Shown piece after piece: positions 8,295 to 15,141 of a DNA stretch of 64,000 nucleotides. Position 1 is the first letter of the stretch; every line of letters starts with the position of its first letter. The DNA comes from Candidatus Poribacteria bacterium (GTDB taxonomy: Bacteria > Poribacteria > WGA-4E > WGA-3G): positions 1 through 64,000 of the forward strand of contig JAGFCA010000075.1 of assembly GCA_022394755.1 (NCBI GenBank). Direction: 5' to 3'. The notes below the pieces were generated by a model, which worked only from the letters and a program-made list of their open reading frames with translations, did no database searches and was not told the DNA's origin. The translations under genes were made by a program, and so were the position numbers.

Positions 8295-11137
8295 GATTGT
8301 TGTTCCTCCTTGTTTTTATCACTTTTAGGAATCATTTCGGTTATAAAATATAGATATCCAGACCGTATTCTTTTGCGATTTTCGAGCATAGACAATAGGT
8401 TATTCTGATAGACCTCCTTATATATATGTTCAAATAGTATCTTAACGAATTGTGATATATTCTCCATTTTTGATGCCCCAAAGAATTTTGGATTAAGGCG
8501 TTCAATAGCCTTGGCAACCTCTTTGGTCATGATAGCTCGTGCTTCTTCTTCAGTTTCAATTTCTGGCTGCCAACGTTCGAAACTATCAAATGCAACATCA
8601 AGGGGTTTGGCGAGTGAATTGTCTTTTAGACTCTCACCTTTCAATCGTCCATCCCAGGCAATTCGAGCGAGTTCTTTTATGTGAGACATAATTTCGTCTC
8701 CTCCTTTCTGTACTACAACATTAGCAATTAATTTTGCTGTGTCACGGATAGTCGTGAACTGAAGTGGTTCATTACCAGATTGTTCACGTTTAATCATCTT
8801 ATGGGTTATATAATATAGTTCAAGAGTATCATAATTTAAGCTACGGATTAGTCTAATCAGATCATCTGTTTCAATACTTCCAATTTTGACTTGGATATTG
8901 TGGAGGTTAATTAACTGATGGAAAACCTGATTTGTCGTTTCACTGTCAAGATCATTATCTGGTAACCATCCCCGAAATGCTGTCGGGATATGGTCTATAA
9001 ACAAATTGCTAAACTCGTTACCTGAAAATATGGGGATAGAGGAATCTGTTAATACTGCACGACATCCTAAGAAACGTTGGTAGAGTAAAGCGTTTTGTAT
9101 TGCATACAGCATTTGTTCTGTATGATTATTTTGTCCAGGTGTGTTTACAGGAACTGTCAGAATATTTCCAATTGCCTCTGAAAATTCTGGAATCGGATTG
9201 CCGTTACTTTTTGTCTTTGATACCTGCAATTCTAACTGAGCCATTTCTCGATACCTACGAAAAGTATTATAGGTGTTAATATATACTGATGGAAACTCTG
9301 GATCACGAAATCTATTATATGCCTCGCGAAATGCTTTAATTAACCCGTCAGTGAAAAACGAAGGTGGATATAAATGAATATAAAATGTTGATGTGCTACT
9401 TGTTACATTGTAACACATCTTATCAATCATATACTGAGTTCGACAGACACTGCAGACGCGACGTTTCGGTTCACGTGATGAACCCCCTTCAAGTCGATTC
9501 GAAAACTGTTGCACTTTCATATTCTGGGGCACATCTGGTTTCATCCAAAGGTCAGTATCAAATTCTGACCCACAAGTACTACACTGAACATGGTTGTCTT
9601 TCACATATCGTGTTAGGTTTGTAGCGAAATTTTTATCTCTGTCAACAGCAAAATCAAAATCAATATATTTATGAACATACTCTCTTAAAACCTTAAATTC
9701 ACTCTCCGTTTGTAAAGTATCCATCAGTTTCGTTCCATCATCAACAATTAACTGATAGACATCTTCAATAGTCATACCAGAATTGTAGAGATCTCTGCCA
9801 ATTATATACCCACGATCATATAATGCACTGAAAGCTGTATAACGTGATCGTAAGTTTCCTTCCTCAATATCTAATGGCAATTTAAGTAGATCATAGATGT
9901 GTATCCAAGCATCAGTAATTTGTTTAGAAAAATGCTTGTTTAGAAAAATATAATATGTCCTAACTAATTCACCAATTCGTATAGCCATATCATCTGGTGG
10001 AAGTACGAAGAATTTCTGTGTCAATAGCTCATTGATTAAGGCTGCTTGGGCTGCAGGATCAGGATTCTTTTTGGTTGGTTTGCTATTCAATAGTTTTTTA
10101 CCTTCTTCTTGTAACCTCCCAAGAGCACGATCATTCATCACATCTACATTAGCAGCATAACTCTTTTCACTGATAATATTCCTTACTTCATTCCATATTT
10201 CCTCAAAAGATATTCCAAGCAATAGACACTTCTCATCTATTTTAATACCTGCAGGACTATTCTGAATGAATTTGCTAAATTTTCCTACTGTCTTAGACTC
10301 AAGCGCTTCTACAATAGTTGTTCCAATGTGTGTAATCTCATCATGTGTGATTTCTACTTTTCGATTCTTGTCGATAAGGTAGGCAATACCATTTGGATAG
10401 TAAAGGAGTGGTAATAGATCTTTTTCTTCTTCCATATACGATGCAATTTCGTTATGAATCAAGTTTGTAAAAACACCTCGTTGTTCACTAACTTTGTGAT
10501 AAACAAATTCATATTGAATATCACAGATACTATTAATCTCTTTGAGGAAGTCCTGTTTTTTGGCTTGTTCTTCAAGGGACTTTGACAGATCAATCACGTC
10601 CATTCCTCGAATTATTGGAATGAGATAATTCAGAAGTCTATCTTTGTTTAGCGTGTATGGATCGTAATTGAGATCAAGTGTCTCATCATAAGAATGATGG
10701 TAGCGTGAATGCGCGCGGATCAGTAATTCAATATCCTTGATATAATCTTCCCAATCAGGGAAAAAACGTCCAATGTCAAGGTGAGATAAAGCAGCACTAA
10801 CATTATTTGAGTTTGCCAGATAGTTAAAAGACCGTTTTTGATCTTGGAATTGCTTGAGTTTATTTAAATCGTGGACGCTATAAGCACTGAATAGAACCTG
10901 TAACTCTATATCATTAAGGTCCAGTATGGGACGTAATCTCTCCAATACACATACTCCATTCAGGATGTGTAGGTAAAGGGATTGTCCTTCTTTTGCACCC
11001 CATTGAATAATTTCCTGATACTCGCGTAGTTTGTCGTTGACTATTTCCTCTATATAGGTATTGTAGAGGTTGTCATTTTCCATACTCATACCAAATGTAA
11101 AAAACAATTCATCTGATGCAGTTTTCTGTTTTGCCAT
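8291..11137 (-). CDS. cas10d: Cas10d (Csc3), HD nuclease and large subunit of type I-D
   Basis: 948 aa from the ATG at 11137 (MAKQKTASDELFF), chosen because AAAGGAAG stands 8 nt upstream; the 16 extra codons back to 11185 have no such site. Near residues 89-90 is an HD motif (AYSVHDLNKLK) and nearby LIRAHSRYHHS supplies more histidines, forming the HD nuclease fused in Cas10d. In the middle are two C-x2-C pairs (CSTCGSEF and RRVCSVCRTQ), a zinc finger. I see no GGDD cyclase motif, consistent with Cas10d rather than type III Cas10. It is the first gene of the operon and makes the I-D assignment firm. Confidence 0.95.
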   Translation of the reverse strand: MAKQKTASDELFFTFGMSMENDNLYNTYIEEIVNDKLREYQEIIQWGAKEGQSLYLHILNGVCVLERLRPILDLNDIELQVLFSAYSVHDLNKLKQFQDQKRSFNYLANSNNVSAALSHLDIGRFFPDWEDYIKDIELLIRAHSRYHHSYDETLDLNYDPYTLNKDRLLNYLIPIIRGMDVIDLSKSLEEQAKKQDFLKEINSICDIQYEFVYHKVSEQRGVFTNLIHNEIASYMEEEKDLLPLLYYPNGIAYLIDKNRKVEITHDEITHIGTTIVEALESKTVGKFSKFIQNSPAGIKIDEKCLLLGISFEEIWNEVRNIISEKSYAANVDVMNDRALGRLQEEGKKLLNSKPTKKNPDPAAQAALINELLTQKFFVLPPDDMAIRIGELVRTYYIFLNKHFSKQITDAWIHIYDLLKLPLDIEEGNLRSRYTAFSALYDRGYIIGRDLYNSGMTIEDVYQLIVDDGTKLMDTLQTESEFKVLREYVHKYIDFDFAVDRDKNFATNLTRYVKDNHVQCSTCGSEFDTDLWMKPDVPQNMKVQQFSNRLEGGSSREPKRRVCSVCRTQYMIDKMCYNVTSSTSTFYIHLYPPSFFTDGLIKAFREAYNRFRDPEFPSVYINTYNTFRRYREMAQLELQVSKTKSNGNPIPEFSEAIGNILTVPVNTPGQNNHTEQMLYAIQNALLYQRFLGCRAVLTDSSIPIFSGNEFSNLFIDHIPTAFRGWLPDNDLDSETTNQVFHQLINLHNIQVKIGSIETDDLIRLIRSLNYDTLELYYITHKMIKREQSGNEPLQFTTIRDTAKLIANVVVQKGGDEIMSHIKELARIAWDGRLKGESLKDNSLAKPLDVAFDSFERWQPEIETEEEARAIMTKEVAKAIERLNPKFFGASKMENISQFVKILFEHIYKEVYQNNLLSMLENRKRIRSGYLYFITEMIPKSDKNKEEQQS

Positions 11138-11170
11138 AATGTACACTTCCTTTAGAGTCGTTCTGATATT

Positions 11171-11201
11171 AGTATAACACATCACCAGTCACATATACCT
11201 G
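11171..11201 (-). promoter_or_regulatory. Promoter/operator of the cas operon
   Basis: On the minus strand CAGGTATATG (11192-11201) is followed by 15 bp and then a -10 box TATACT (11171-11176), 33 bp before the cas10d ATG. The same decamer and the same 15-bp spacing occur upstream of the HhH gene at 12457-12487. An ACTG is conserved 2 nt inside the decamer in both. The decamer occupies the -35 region, which lacks a consensus -35, suggesting control by a DNA-binding protein. The neighbouring WYL regulator is the obvious candidate; that link is inferred. Confidence 0.6.
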
Positions 11202-11290
11202 CGTCTAATCAAGGAAATTTAAAATAATTTCACATCTCAAAAGAAAAAGAATTTGGTTAGTCTAAGATTAAATGTTATACTTTTTATTGT

Positions 11291-11331
11291 GCAGGACTGA
11301 ACCCATCCTCAGCGGTGGGTATAGGTTCTGC
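11291..11331. other. Hairpin in the cas10d upstream region
   Basis: Within the gene-free stretch 11138-11430, ACCCATCC (11301-11308) pairs with GGTGGGT (11314-11320) around a 5-nt loop. Outer GCAG (11291) and CTGC (11328) extend the fold. No poly-T follows on either strand, so it is not an obvious terminator. The flanking sequence is AT-rich with no gene seen. Confidence 0.35.
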
Positions 11332-11391
11332 TTTCCGATACTTTTCCTTAATTCCAATTTTCCAACATTCTACAATTAAAATGAAAACTCT

Positions 11392-11421
11392 ATGACAATT
11401 ATAAATGAAAAAATGTATAAT
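11392..11421 (+). promoter_or_regulatory. Plus-strand promoter for the tandem structured RNA
   Basis: ATGACA (11392-11397, five of six matches to the -35 consensus) is separated by 18 bp from a perfect TATAAT (11416-11421). A start site 7-9 nt downstream would fall at about 11428-11430, directly before the first copy of the structured repeat at 11431. This fit between promoter and element is the main reason to call the element an RNA gene on the plus strand. Confidence 0.5.
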
Positions 11422-11430
11422 ATATAAGAC

Positions 11431-11640
11431 ACCAGAAGTAAAATAGCAGCCGAAAACTTTGTGTATGCTGAGTTGCTTGTTGACCGGTCAGCAAGATAGG
11501 TTGTCCATCTTCCCACAAGGTGGTTTTCTGTCGAAGACCAGAAGTAAAAGCGTAGCCGAAAACTGTTGCGTATGCCATGCTACCTCCCAGACGGCTGGGA
11601 GGATAGGTTATCCACCTCTATCCAGAGGTGGTTTTCTGTT
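11431..11640 (+). ncRNA. Tandem structured RNA, two diverged copies
   Basis: Two direct copies (11431-11532 and 11537-11640, 102 and 104 nt) share ACCAGAAGTAAAA, GCCGAAAACT, GTATG, ATAGGTT and TTTTCTGT. Between the shared blocks the sequences differ but keep pairing. Stem P1 is AGCAGC/GTTGCT in copy 1 and GTAGC/GCTAC in copy 2. P2 is CTTGTTGA/TCAGCAAG (11476-11495) against CCTCCCAG/CTGGGAGG (11583-11602). P3 is CCATCTT/AAGGTGG (11505-11523) against CCACCTCT/AGAGGTGG (11612-11631), each followed by TTTTCTGT as in an intrinsic terminator. Six of eight P2 pairs change compensatorily, strong evidence of selection on RNA structure. I do not recognise the family. It lies antisense to nothing and converges on the HhH gene. 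Confidence 0.6.
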
Positions 11641-11663
11641 AAAACCTAAATTGAATATTAGAA

Positions 11664-12416
11664 TTATTCATCCCTGTCATTCTTCCATCTTATTATTGTA
11701 CCAGACCACATACCTAAGATATTTGCACATTCCTCAAGTGACATACCGAGAGAACATAATTTATCTGTAACACCAATTATATAGGCTTTAAGCTCAGGTG
11801 AAAAACTTCCTCCACCCTTTAGTTCTTCTAATTTACTCCTTCGATCCGTCCAATTATTAACAATGGAGTTAGACAAATTTTCTACAGATTCCTTATCCGG
11901 ATGATCATAAGAAAACCGCCACAAAGCTCTATCAACTGTTCGCATATCGACACTATTTCTTACCGCAAGATCACGACAAAATTCTACATACTCAACCCAA
12001 AAAGGGTATGTCGTTCTTGATATCCATTCAAGACCTGATGCCCAGAGAGCGTGTATATCAAGTATCGGATACATTCCTTCGTCGTAAAAATGTAAAATAG
12101 CAGAGGCAATTGGTTCACCAATACCACTCAGTTTGGTCAATTCATTTAATTTGTCATCATTATCTTTAGATGAAAATGCAGATGTAGTAATCTCTATGAC
12201 AGATTCCTCACTGTTATCATACACCAATTTAGATCTTCTGGGAGATTTCCAATAAGCAATCTTATACAATTCCTCTTTAATTAAATGTCCTCTATCCTGT
12301 ATGATATCAATTAATTCAACTAACTGTTGTTCCCTCAATGCTTCTTCATCACGTTGATGAATTAGATATTGATCTGTCCAATAAGTGATTTCAGATTCAG
12401 AAAAACGTAATTCCAA
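11664..12416 (-). CDS. Helix-hairpin-helix protein of the CRISPR locus, unknown function
   Basis: 250 aa. The centre has a helix-hairpin-helix-like motif, LTKLSGIGEPIASAIL (about residues 92-107), followed by YPILDIHALWASGL, a layout like HhH-GPD base-excision glycosylases where an Asp follows the hairpin. The rest lacks a glycosylase iron-sulfur motif. The C-terminus (GMSLEECANILGMWSGTIIRW) looks like a helix-turn-helix. The start is TTG with GGAG 6-7 nt upstream, and no better in-frame start is seen. It shares its promoter/operator motif with cas10d, so it is probably co-regulated with the CRISPR system. Exact activity unknown. Confidence 0.7.
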   Translation of the reverse strand: MELRFSESEITYWTDQYLIHQRDEEALREQQLVELIDIIQDRGHLIKEELYKIAYWKSPRRSKLVYDNSEESVIEITTSAFSSKDNDDKLNELTKLSGIGEPIASAILHFYDEGMYPILDIHALWASGLEWISRTTYPFWVEYVEFCRDLAVRNSVDMRTVDRALWRFSYDHPDKESVENLSNSIVNNWTDRRSKLEELKGGGSFSPELKAYIIGVTDKLCSLGMSLEECANILGMWSGTIIRWKNDRDE

Positions 12417-12456
12417 TTTATACTCCTAATATCGTATCTATAATTGTTATATTTAG

Positions 12457-12487
12457 ATTATAACATCCTAACAGTTCCATATACCTG
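12457..12487 (-). promoter_or_regulatory. Promoter/operator of the HhH gene, copy of the cas operon motif
   Basis: On the minus strand CAGGTATATG (12478-12487) is followed after 15 bp by a perfect -10 TATAAT (12457-12462), 40 bp before the TTG start. Decamer, spacing and adjacent ACTG match the site before cas10d (11171-11201). It lies in the 94-bp gap after the WYL gene stop. Confidence 0.6.
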
Positions 12488-12510
12488 TGACTGGTGGAAT
12501 AAAATGAAAA

Positions 12511-13485
12511 TTAATTGTCTTTTTTATACATTTCAACCATTTTAATTGCAGTATCAGCTACCCAATCCCGTAATTCCTTTGGTTTGATAACCTTAGCATC
12601 ACAGCCCCAACCTAACACCCACCAACCAATTTCTTCCCATCCCGATACTGTCACTTCAAACCTAATACTCCCATCTGTATTGGTAGTTATCTGTTGTGAA
12701 GAATGCCAATTAACTTCTGCAATTAAAGGGGCAATTGCTTTATTAAAATGGATTATTATATCTGTATCGGGACCAAGCATAATATCCCAACTCTTTTCAA
12801 GATATTCCTGTATAGAGAAATCAATTGGGATTAAGTATTCACGTTGTGTAAGTCTTAAGGATTCAATACGGTTAATTCGAAATGTACGTATCTCTCTCTT
12901 AGTTTCGGATCTACCAATTAAATACCAAGCATTTTTACGGTAAATCACCCCATAGGGTGAAACGCTGTGCTGGGTTATTCTACCACTGTAAAAGGAATTG
13001 TATTTTATATGTATACCATGCCGTTCTCTTATAGCTTGATAGATTTCATCCTTATAGGAATGTTTCTCGCCAATCTTACTAACCCTTCTATTTGTTGTAT
13101 CGGTAAAAGGATCAAGGTGATTTAATGTCTCTATTGATTCTTTTGGTAATGTATTCATGATTTTTCCAATAGCACTATTCAATACCTCAACTGAACTCTT
13201 ATTTTCAGTACCTCGATAAAAACTTGCAGCAGTTATGAGAGCAAGTGCCTCCTTAAAATCAAAGTTTAAGGAAGGCAAGAAAAAATCCGATATCATCTTA
13301 TAACCTTTTTTCCCAATTGGAACAATCTCAATACCCATACTCCGTAATTGATGTATATCCCGTTGTATGGTCGTCATATTAACATCAAAGCGATCCGCTA
13401 ACTTTCTCCTTGTCCAATTTCTTGGTTCAATATGGATTAAATGTGCCACTTGGATAATCCGTGCCATCTGTTTAATACGATTCAT
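12511..13485 (-). CDS. WYL-domain transcriptional regulator
   Basis: 324 aa. The N-terminus is a DeoR/HTH_11-type winged helix (RRKLADRFDVNMTTIQRDIH, about residues 27-46). The centre is a WYL domain (HSVSPYGVIYRKNAWYLIGR and EIRTFRINRIESL), followed by the usual C-terminal extension. WYL regulators often sit beside CRISPR-Cas loci; one (Sll7009) represses the type I-D system of Synechocystis 6803. Here it is the most upstream gene of the block, divergent from nothing and on the same strand as cas. GGGGA precedes the ATG. A role in controlling the two shared operators is inferred. Confidence 0.92.
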   Translation of the reverse strand: MNRIKQMARIIQVAHLIHIEPRNWTRRKLADRFDVNMTTIQRDIHQLRSMGIEIVPIGKKGYKMISDFFLPSLNFDFKEALALITAASFYRGTENKSSVEVLNSAIGKIMNTLPKESIETLNHLDPFTDTTNRRVSKIGEKHSYKDEIYQAIRERHGIHIKYNSFYSGRITQHSVSPYGVIYRKNAWYLIGRSETKREIRTFRINRIESLRLTQREYLIPIDFSIQEYLEKSWDIMLGPDTDIIIHFNKAIAPLIAEVNWHSSQQITTNTDGSIRFEVTVSGWEEIGWWVLGWGCDAKVIKPKELRDWVADTAIKMVEMYKKDN

Positions 13486-13719
13486 AATTCCCCGCCAAAG
13501 TATGTCTTATTTATATTGTGTCGCAATTATACCATACGGTAACCCACAATTATTTCAAAATAAATTAAAATAAATAAAAAAAATGAATAAAAACAAAACA
13601 TCATATATCTAATCTTAAAAATTACCAAAAATTACAATATGTTAATATATTAATTATGAATAAATTATAAATATATTAATGTTTATATATTAGTTACTAT
13701 AAATTAGGAGGTACTATCA

Positions 13720-13884
13720 ATGAGAGAATTATATGCACATATATTTATAATAGAGAATTTACCCTTAATTTCATTTAAGAGATTAAATAACAATTTGGAA
13801 TCAAAACGACAACAAATGTTATCGGTAAAGTGTGAACATTTAGTCAATATCTTAACCAAAGAAAACCAACAGAAAATATGTTAA
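13720..13884 (+). CDS. Small hypothetical protein, 54 aa
   Basis: The reading frame starts MRELYAHIFIIENLPLISFK and ends KENQQKIC. The ATG is preceded by TAGGAGGTAC, a near-perfect Shine-Dalgarno with ideal spacing. That is the main support, since the sequence matches no family I know. It is basic in its second half (RLNNNLESKRQQ). It stands alone after a very AT-rich 230-bp stretch downstream of the WYL gene start. It could be a regulatory peptide or a real small protein. Confidence 0.5.
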   Translation: MRELYAHIFIIENLPLISFKRLNNNLESKRQQMLSVKCEHLVNILTKENQQKIC

Positions 13885-14189
13885 ATGACTTTTTTCATAG
13901 AAAAATGTTTTTTTACAAAATCGTCCGAGAATACAGTCTAAGACAAGCGTTACCACCAATTTACTTGAACCTTAAAAACAGAAAAAAGTTACGATTTCGT
14001 AACTTTTTGTAACTTTTTAGTAGGAAAAACTGACAATTTTGACCTATTTTCTTAGTTTTTCCTAAATTTGATAAACACATCTAACTTACTAAGTAAGATA
14101 AATACTGGACTCATAGACAATTCCAGTAATATTATGGATTAAAGAAAAATGTTACGATTTCGTAACTTTCGACAAAAATGGAGAATATC
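13885..14189. other. Noncoding stretch packed with inverted repeats
   Basis: Five perfect dyads lie in 180 bp. GTTACGATTTCGTAAC occurs at 13988-14003 and again at 14151-14166. TAGGAAAAACT (14021-14031) pairs with AGTTTTTCCTA (14054-14064). CTTACTAAGTAAG is at 14085-14097. TACTGG pairs with CCAGTA between about 14104 and 14129. The first copy of the 16-mer is followed by TTTTTGT and could end the 54-aa gene transcript. The second lies 23 bp before an ATG with its own GGAGA and looks like an operator. No gene seen. Confidence 0.55.
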
Positions 14190-14200
14190 ATGTCTACTAT

Positions 14201-14240
14201 ACGTTTGAAAGAAGAACATAACGTTTGAAAGAAGAACATA
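14201..14240 (+). repeat. 20-bp perfect tandem duplication at a gene start
   Basis: The 20 bases from 14201 (beginning ACGTTTGAAA) are repeated exactly at 14221-14240. The ATG at 14190, which has GGAGA upstream, reads into the downstream gene only if one copy is removed (MSTIRLKEEHKVFVV). With both copies the frame stops after 12 codons. Confidence 0.95.
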
Positions 14241-14518
14241 AAGTTTTCGTCGTTAAAGGGTTTGCAAAATTCATGTCACTTAACGACATTCCATATGATT
14301 TTTTGATAGAATACGATACCGAATGCTACGAACTTTGTGGAAGAAAATACTATTCACTTGAAGAATTTTCAGATCTTTTTAGTGAACAATATTACCGTGA
14401 GAAACAAATCATGGATGATGATGAATTTGAATTGTTAATAAAAAACAATACAAAAAGAGAATTCTGGAAGATTCTCAACAGCTTACCGGAATACTTTCAT
14501 CAAAATTCAGAAGATTAA
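14225..14518 (+). CDS. Hypothetical protein, start disrupted by duplication
   Basis: The open frame gives 97 aa from a TTG inside the second duplicate, with no good ribosome binding site. The natural start was probably ATG 14190, now separated by the 20-bp duplication. The protein is acidic and aromatic (YDFLIEYDTECYELCGRKYY, then MDDDEFELLIKN); no family recognised. Its stop at 14516 is followed by an open stretch in another frame (LNITHPQFPKKYRELFNNTR) that runs without interruption into the 14587 gene, so one longer gene of about 213 aa may have been split by a 1-nt deletion near 14515. Confidence 0.45.
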   Translation: MKEEHKVFVVKGFAKFMSLNDIPYDFLIEYDTECYELCGRKYYSLEEFSDLFSEQYYREKQIMDDDEFELLIKNNTKREFWKILNSLPEYFHQNSED

Positions 14519-14586
14519 ACATCACTCATCCACAATTTCCAAAGAAATATAGGGAATTATTCAATAATACACGTGAAGAATACCTT

Positions 14587-14832
14587 ATGAACTACCGTAC
14601 CGAAAACCTACCTACAAAAGCAAATATTCTTGCTCAATTAGAGTTACTTTTCGGCTATACGAAGAATTTAGCTTTTGAAGAAAATAATGTGAGACAACTC
14701 GCTTTAGCACATCAAATCCTAAAGACTATTATGGCATGTAAAACAATGGATGAAGATGATCTCGCTATAATTCAGAGTACTATGCAAGCACTACCAGATG
14801 GCAACTCAGATTCCATTATACAGGATTCATAA
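14587..14832 (+). CDS. Hypothetical protein, possibly C-terminal part of a split gene
   Basis: 81 aa from ATG, with no clear Shine-Dalgarno. The predicted protein is helical and Leu-rich (LAQLELLFGYTKNLAFEENN) with an acidic tail; no family recognised. The same frame is open upstream to about 14431 without a standard start codon and reads like coding sequence, which argues that this is the second half of the gene beginning at 14190. It is followed 18 bp later by a strong hairpin. Confidence 0.5.
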   Translation: MNYRTENLPTKANILAQLELLFGYTKNLAFEENNVRQLALAHQILKTIMACKTMDEDDLAIIQSTMQALPDGNSDSIIQDS

Positions 14833-14850
14833 CTGAACAATGTCATCCAT

Positions 14851-14891
14851 CAATCAACACCGACTCTGATTCACAGATTCGGTGTTGATTG
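14851..14891 (+). terminator. Strong hairpin ending the small-gene cluster
   Basis: CAATCAACACCGA (14851-14863) pairs perfectly over 13 bp with TCGGTGTTGATTG (14879-14891), with a further TCTG/CAGA inside the loop. It is followed by CTGTATTTAAATG rather than a clean poly-T. In 14892-15051 only a short GGGG/CCCC dyad (14956-14966) is seen. Confidence 0.6.
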
Positions 14892-15051
14892 CTGTATTTA
14901 AATGAAGTTTAAGTAAATGTTTCCGTAATCCAATTCATTAATTCAATGTAAGGACGGGGTTTCCCCAATCACCCATTACTGAAAAAAATAATCTTCATTA
15001 TAATACACCTACTATCTAAATTATCATTACATACCCAATTCAAACTTTGTA

Positions 15052-15080
15052 TTGAATAATAGACTAATTACTGATAATAT
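15052..15080 (+). promoter_or_regulatory. Likely purD promoter
   Basis: TTGAAT (15052-15057), a 17-bp spacer and TAATAT (15075-15080) lie 61 bp before the purD start. No purine riboswitch or PurR-like operator is obvious in the remaining leader. Confidence 0.45.
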
Positions 15081-15141
15081 ATTGATGAAGCAAATCAACC
15101 ATATACTGTAACAATAAACTATAGTTTGAAGGGAACATCGA

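Noticed and set aside
11583..11602. Hairpin with ACGG loop suggesting a mini-ykkC (guanidine-II) riboswitch
   Set aside because: Only one of four hairpins has an ACGR loop, copy 1 has CCGG, the second stems have other loops, and no guanidine transporter or carboxylase gene lies downstream.
11459..11770. 103-aa plus-strand ORF across the tandem RNA
   Set aside because: It reads through the hairpins of the structured repeat and into the antisense of the HhH gene; no Shine-Dalgarno, no family.
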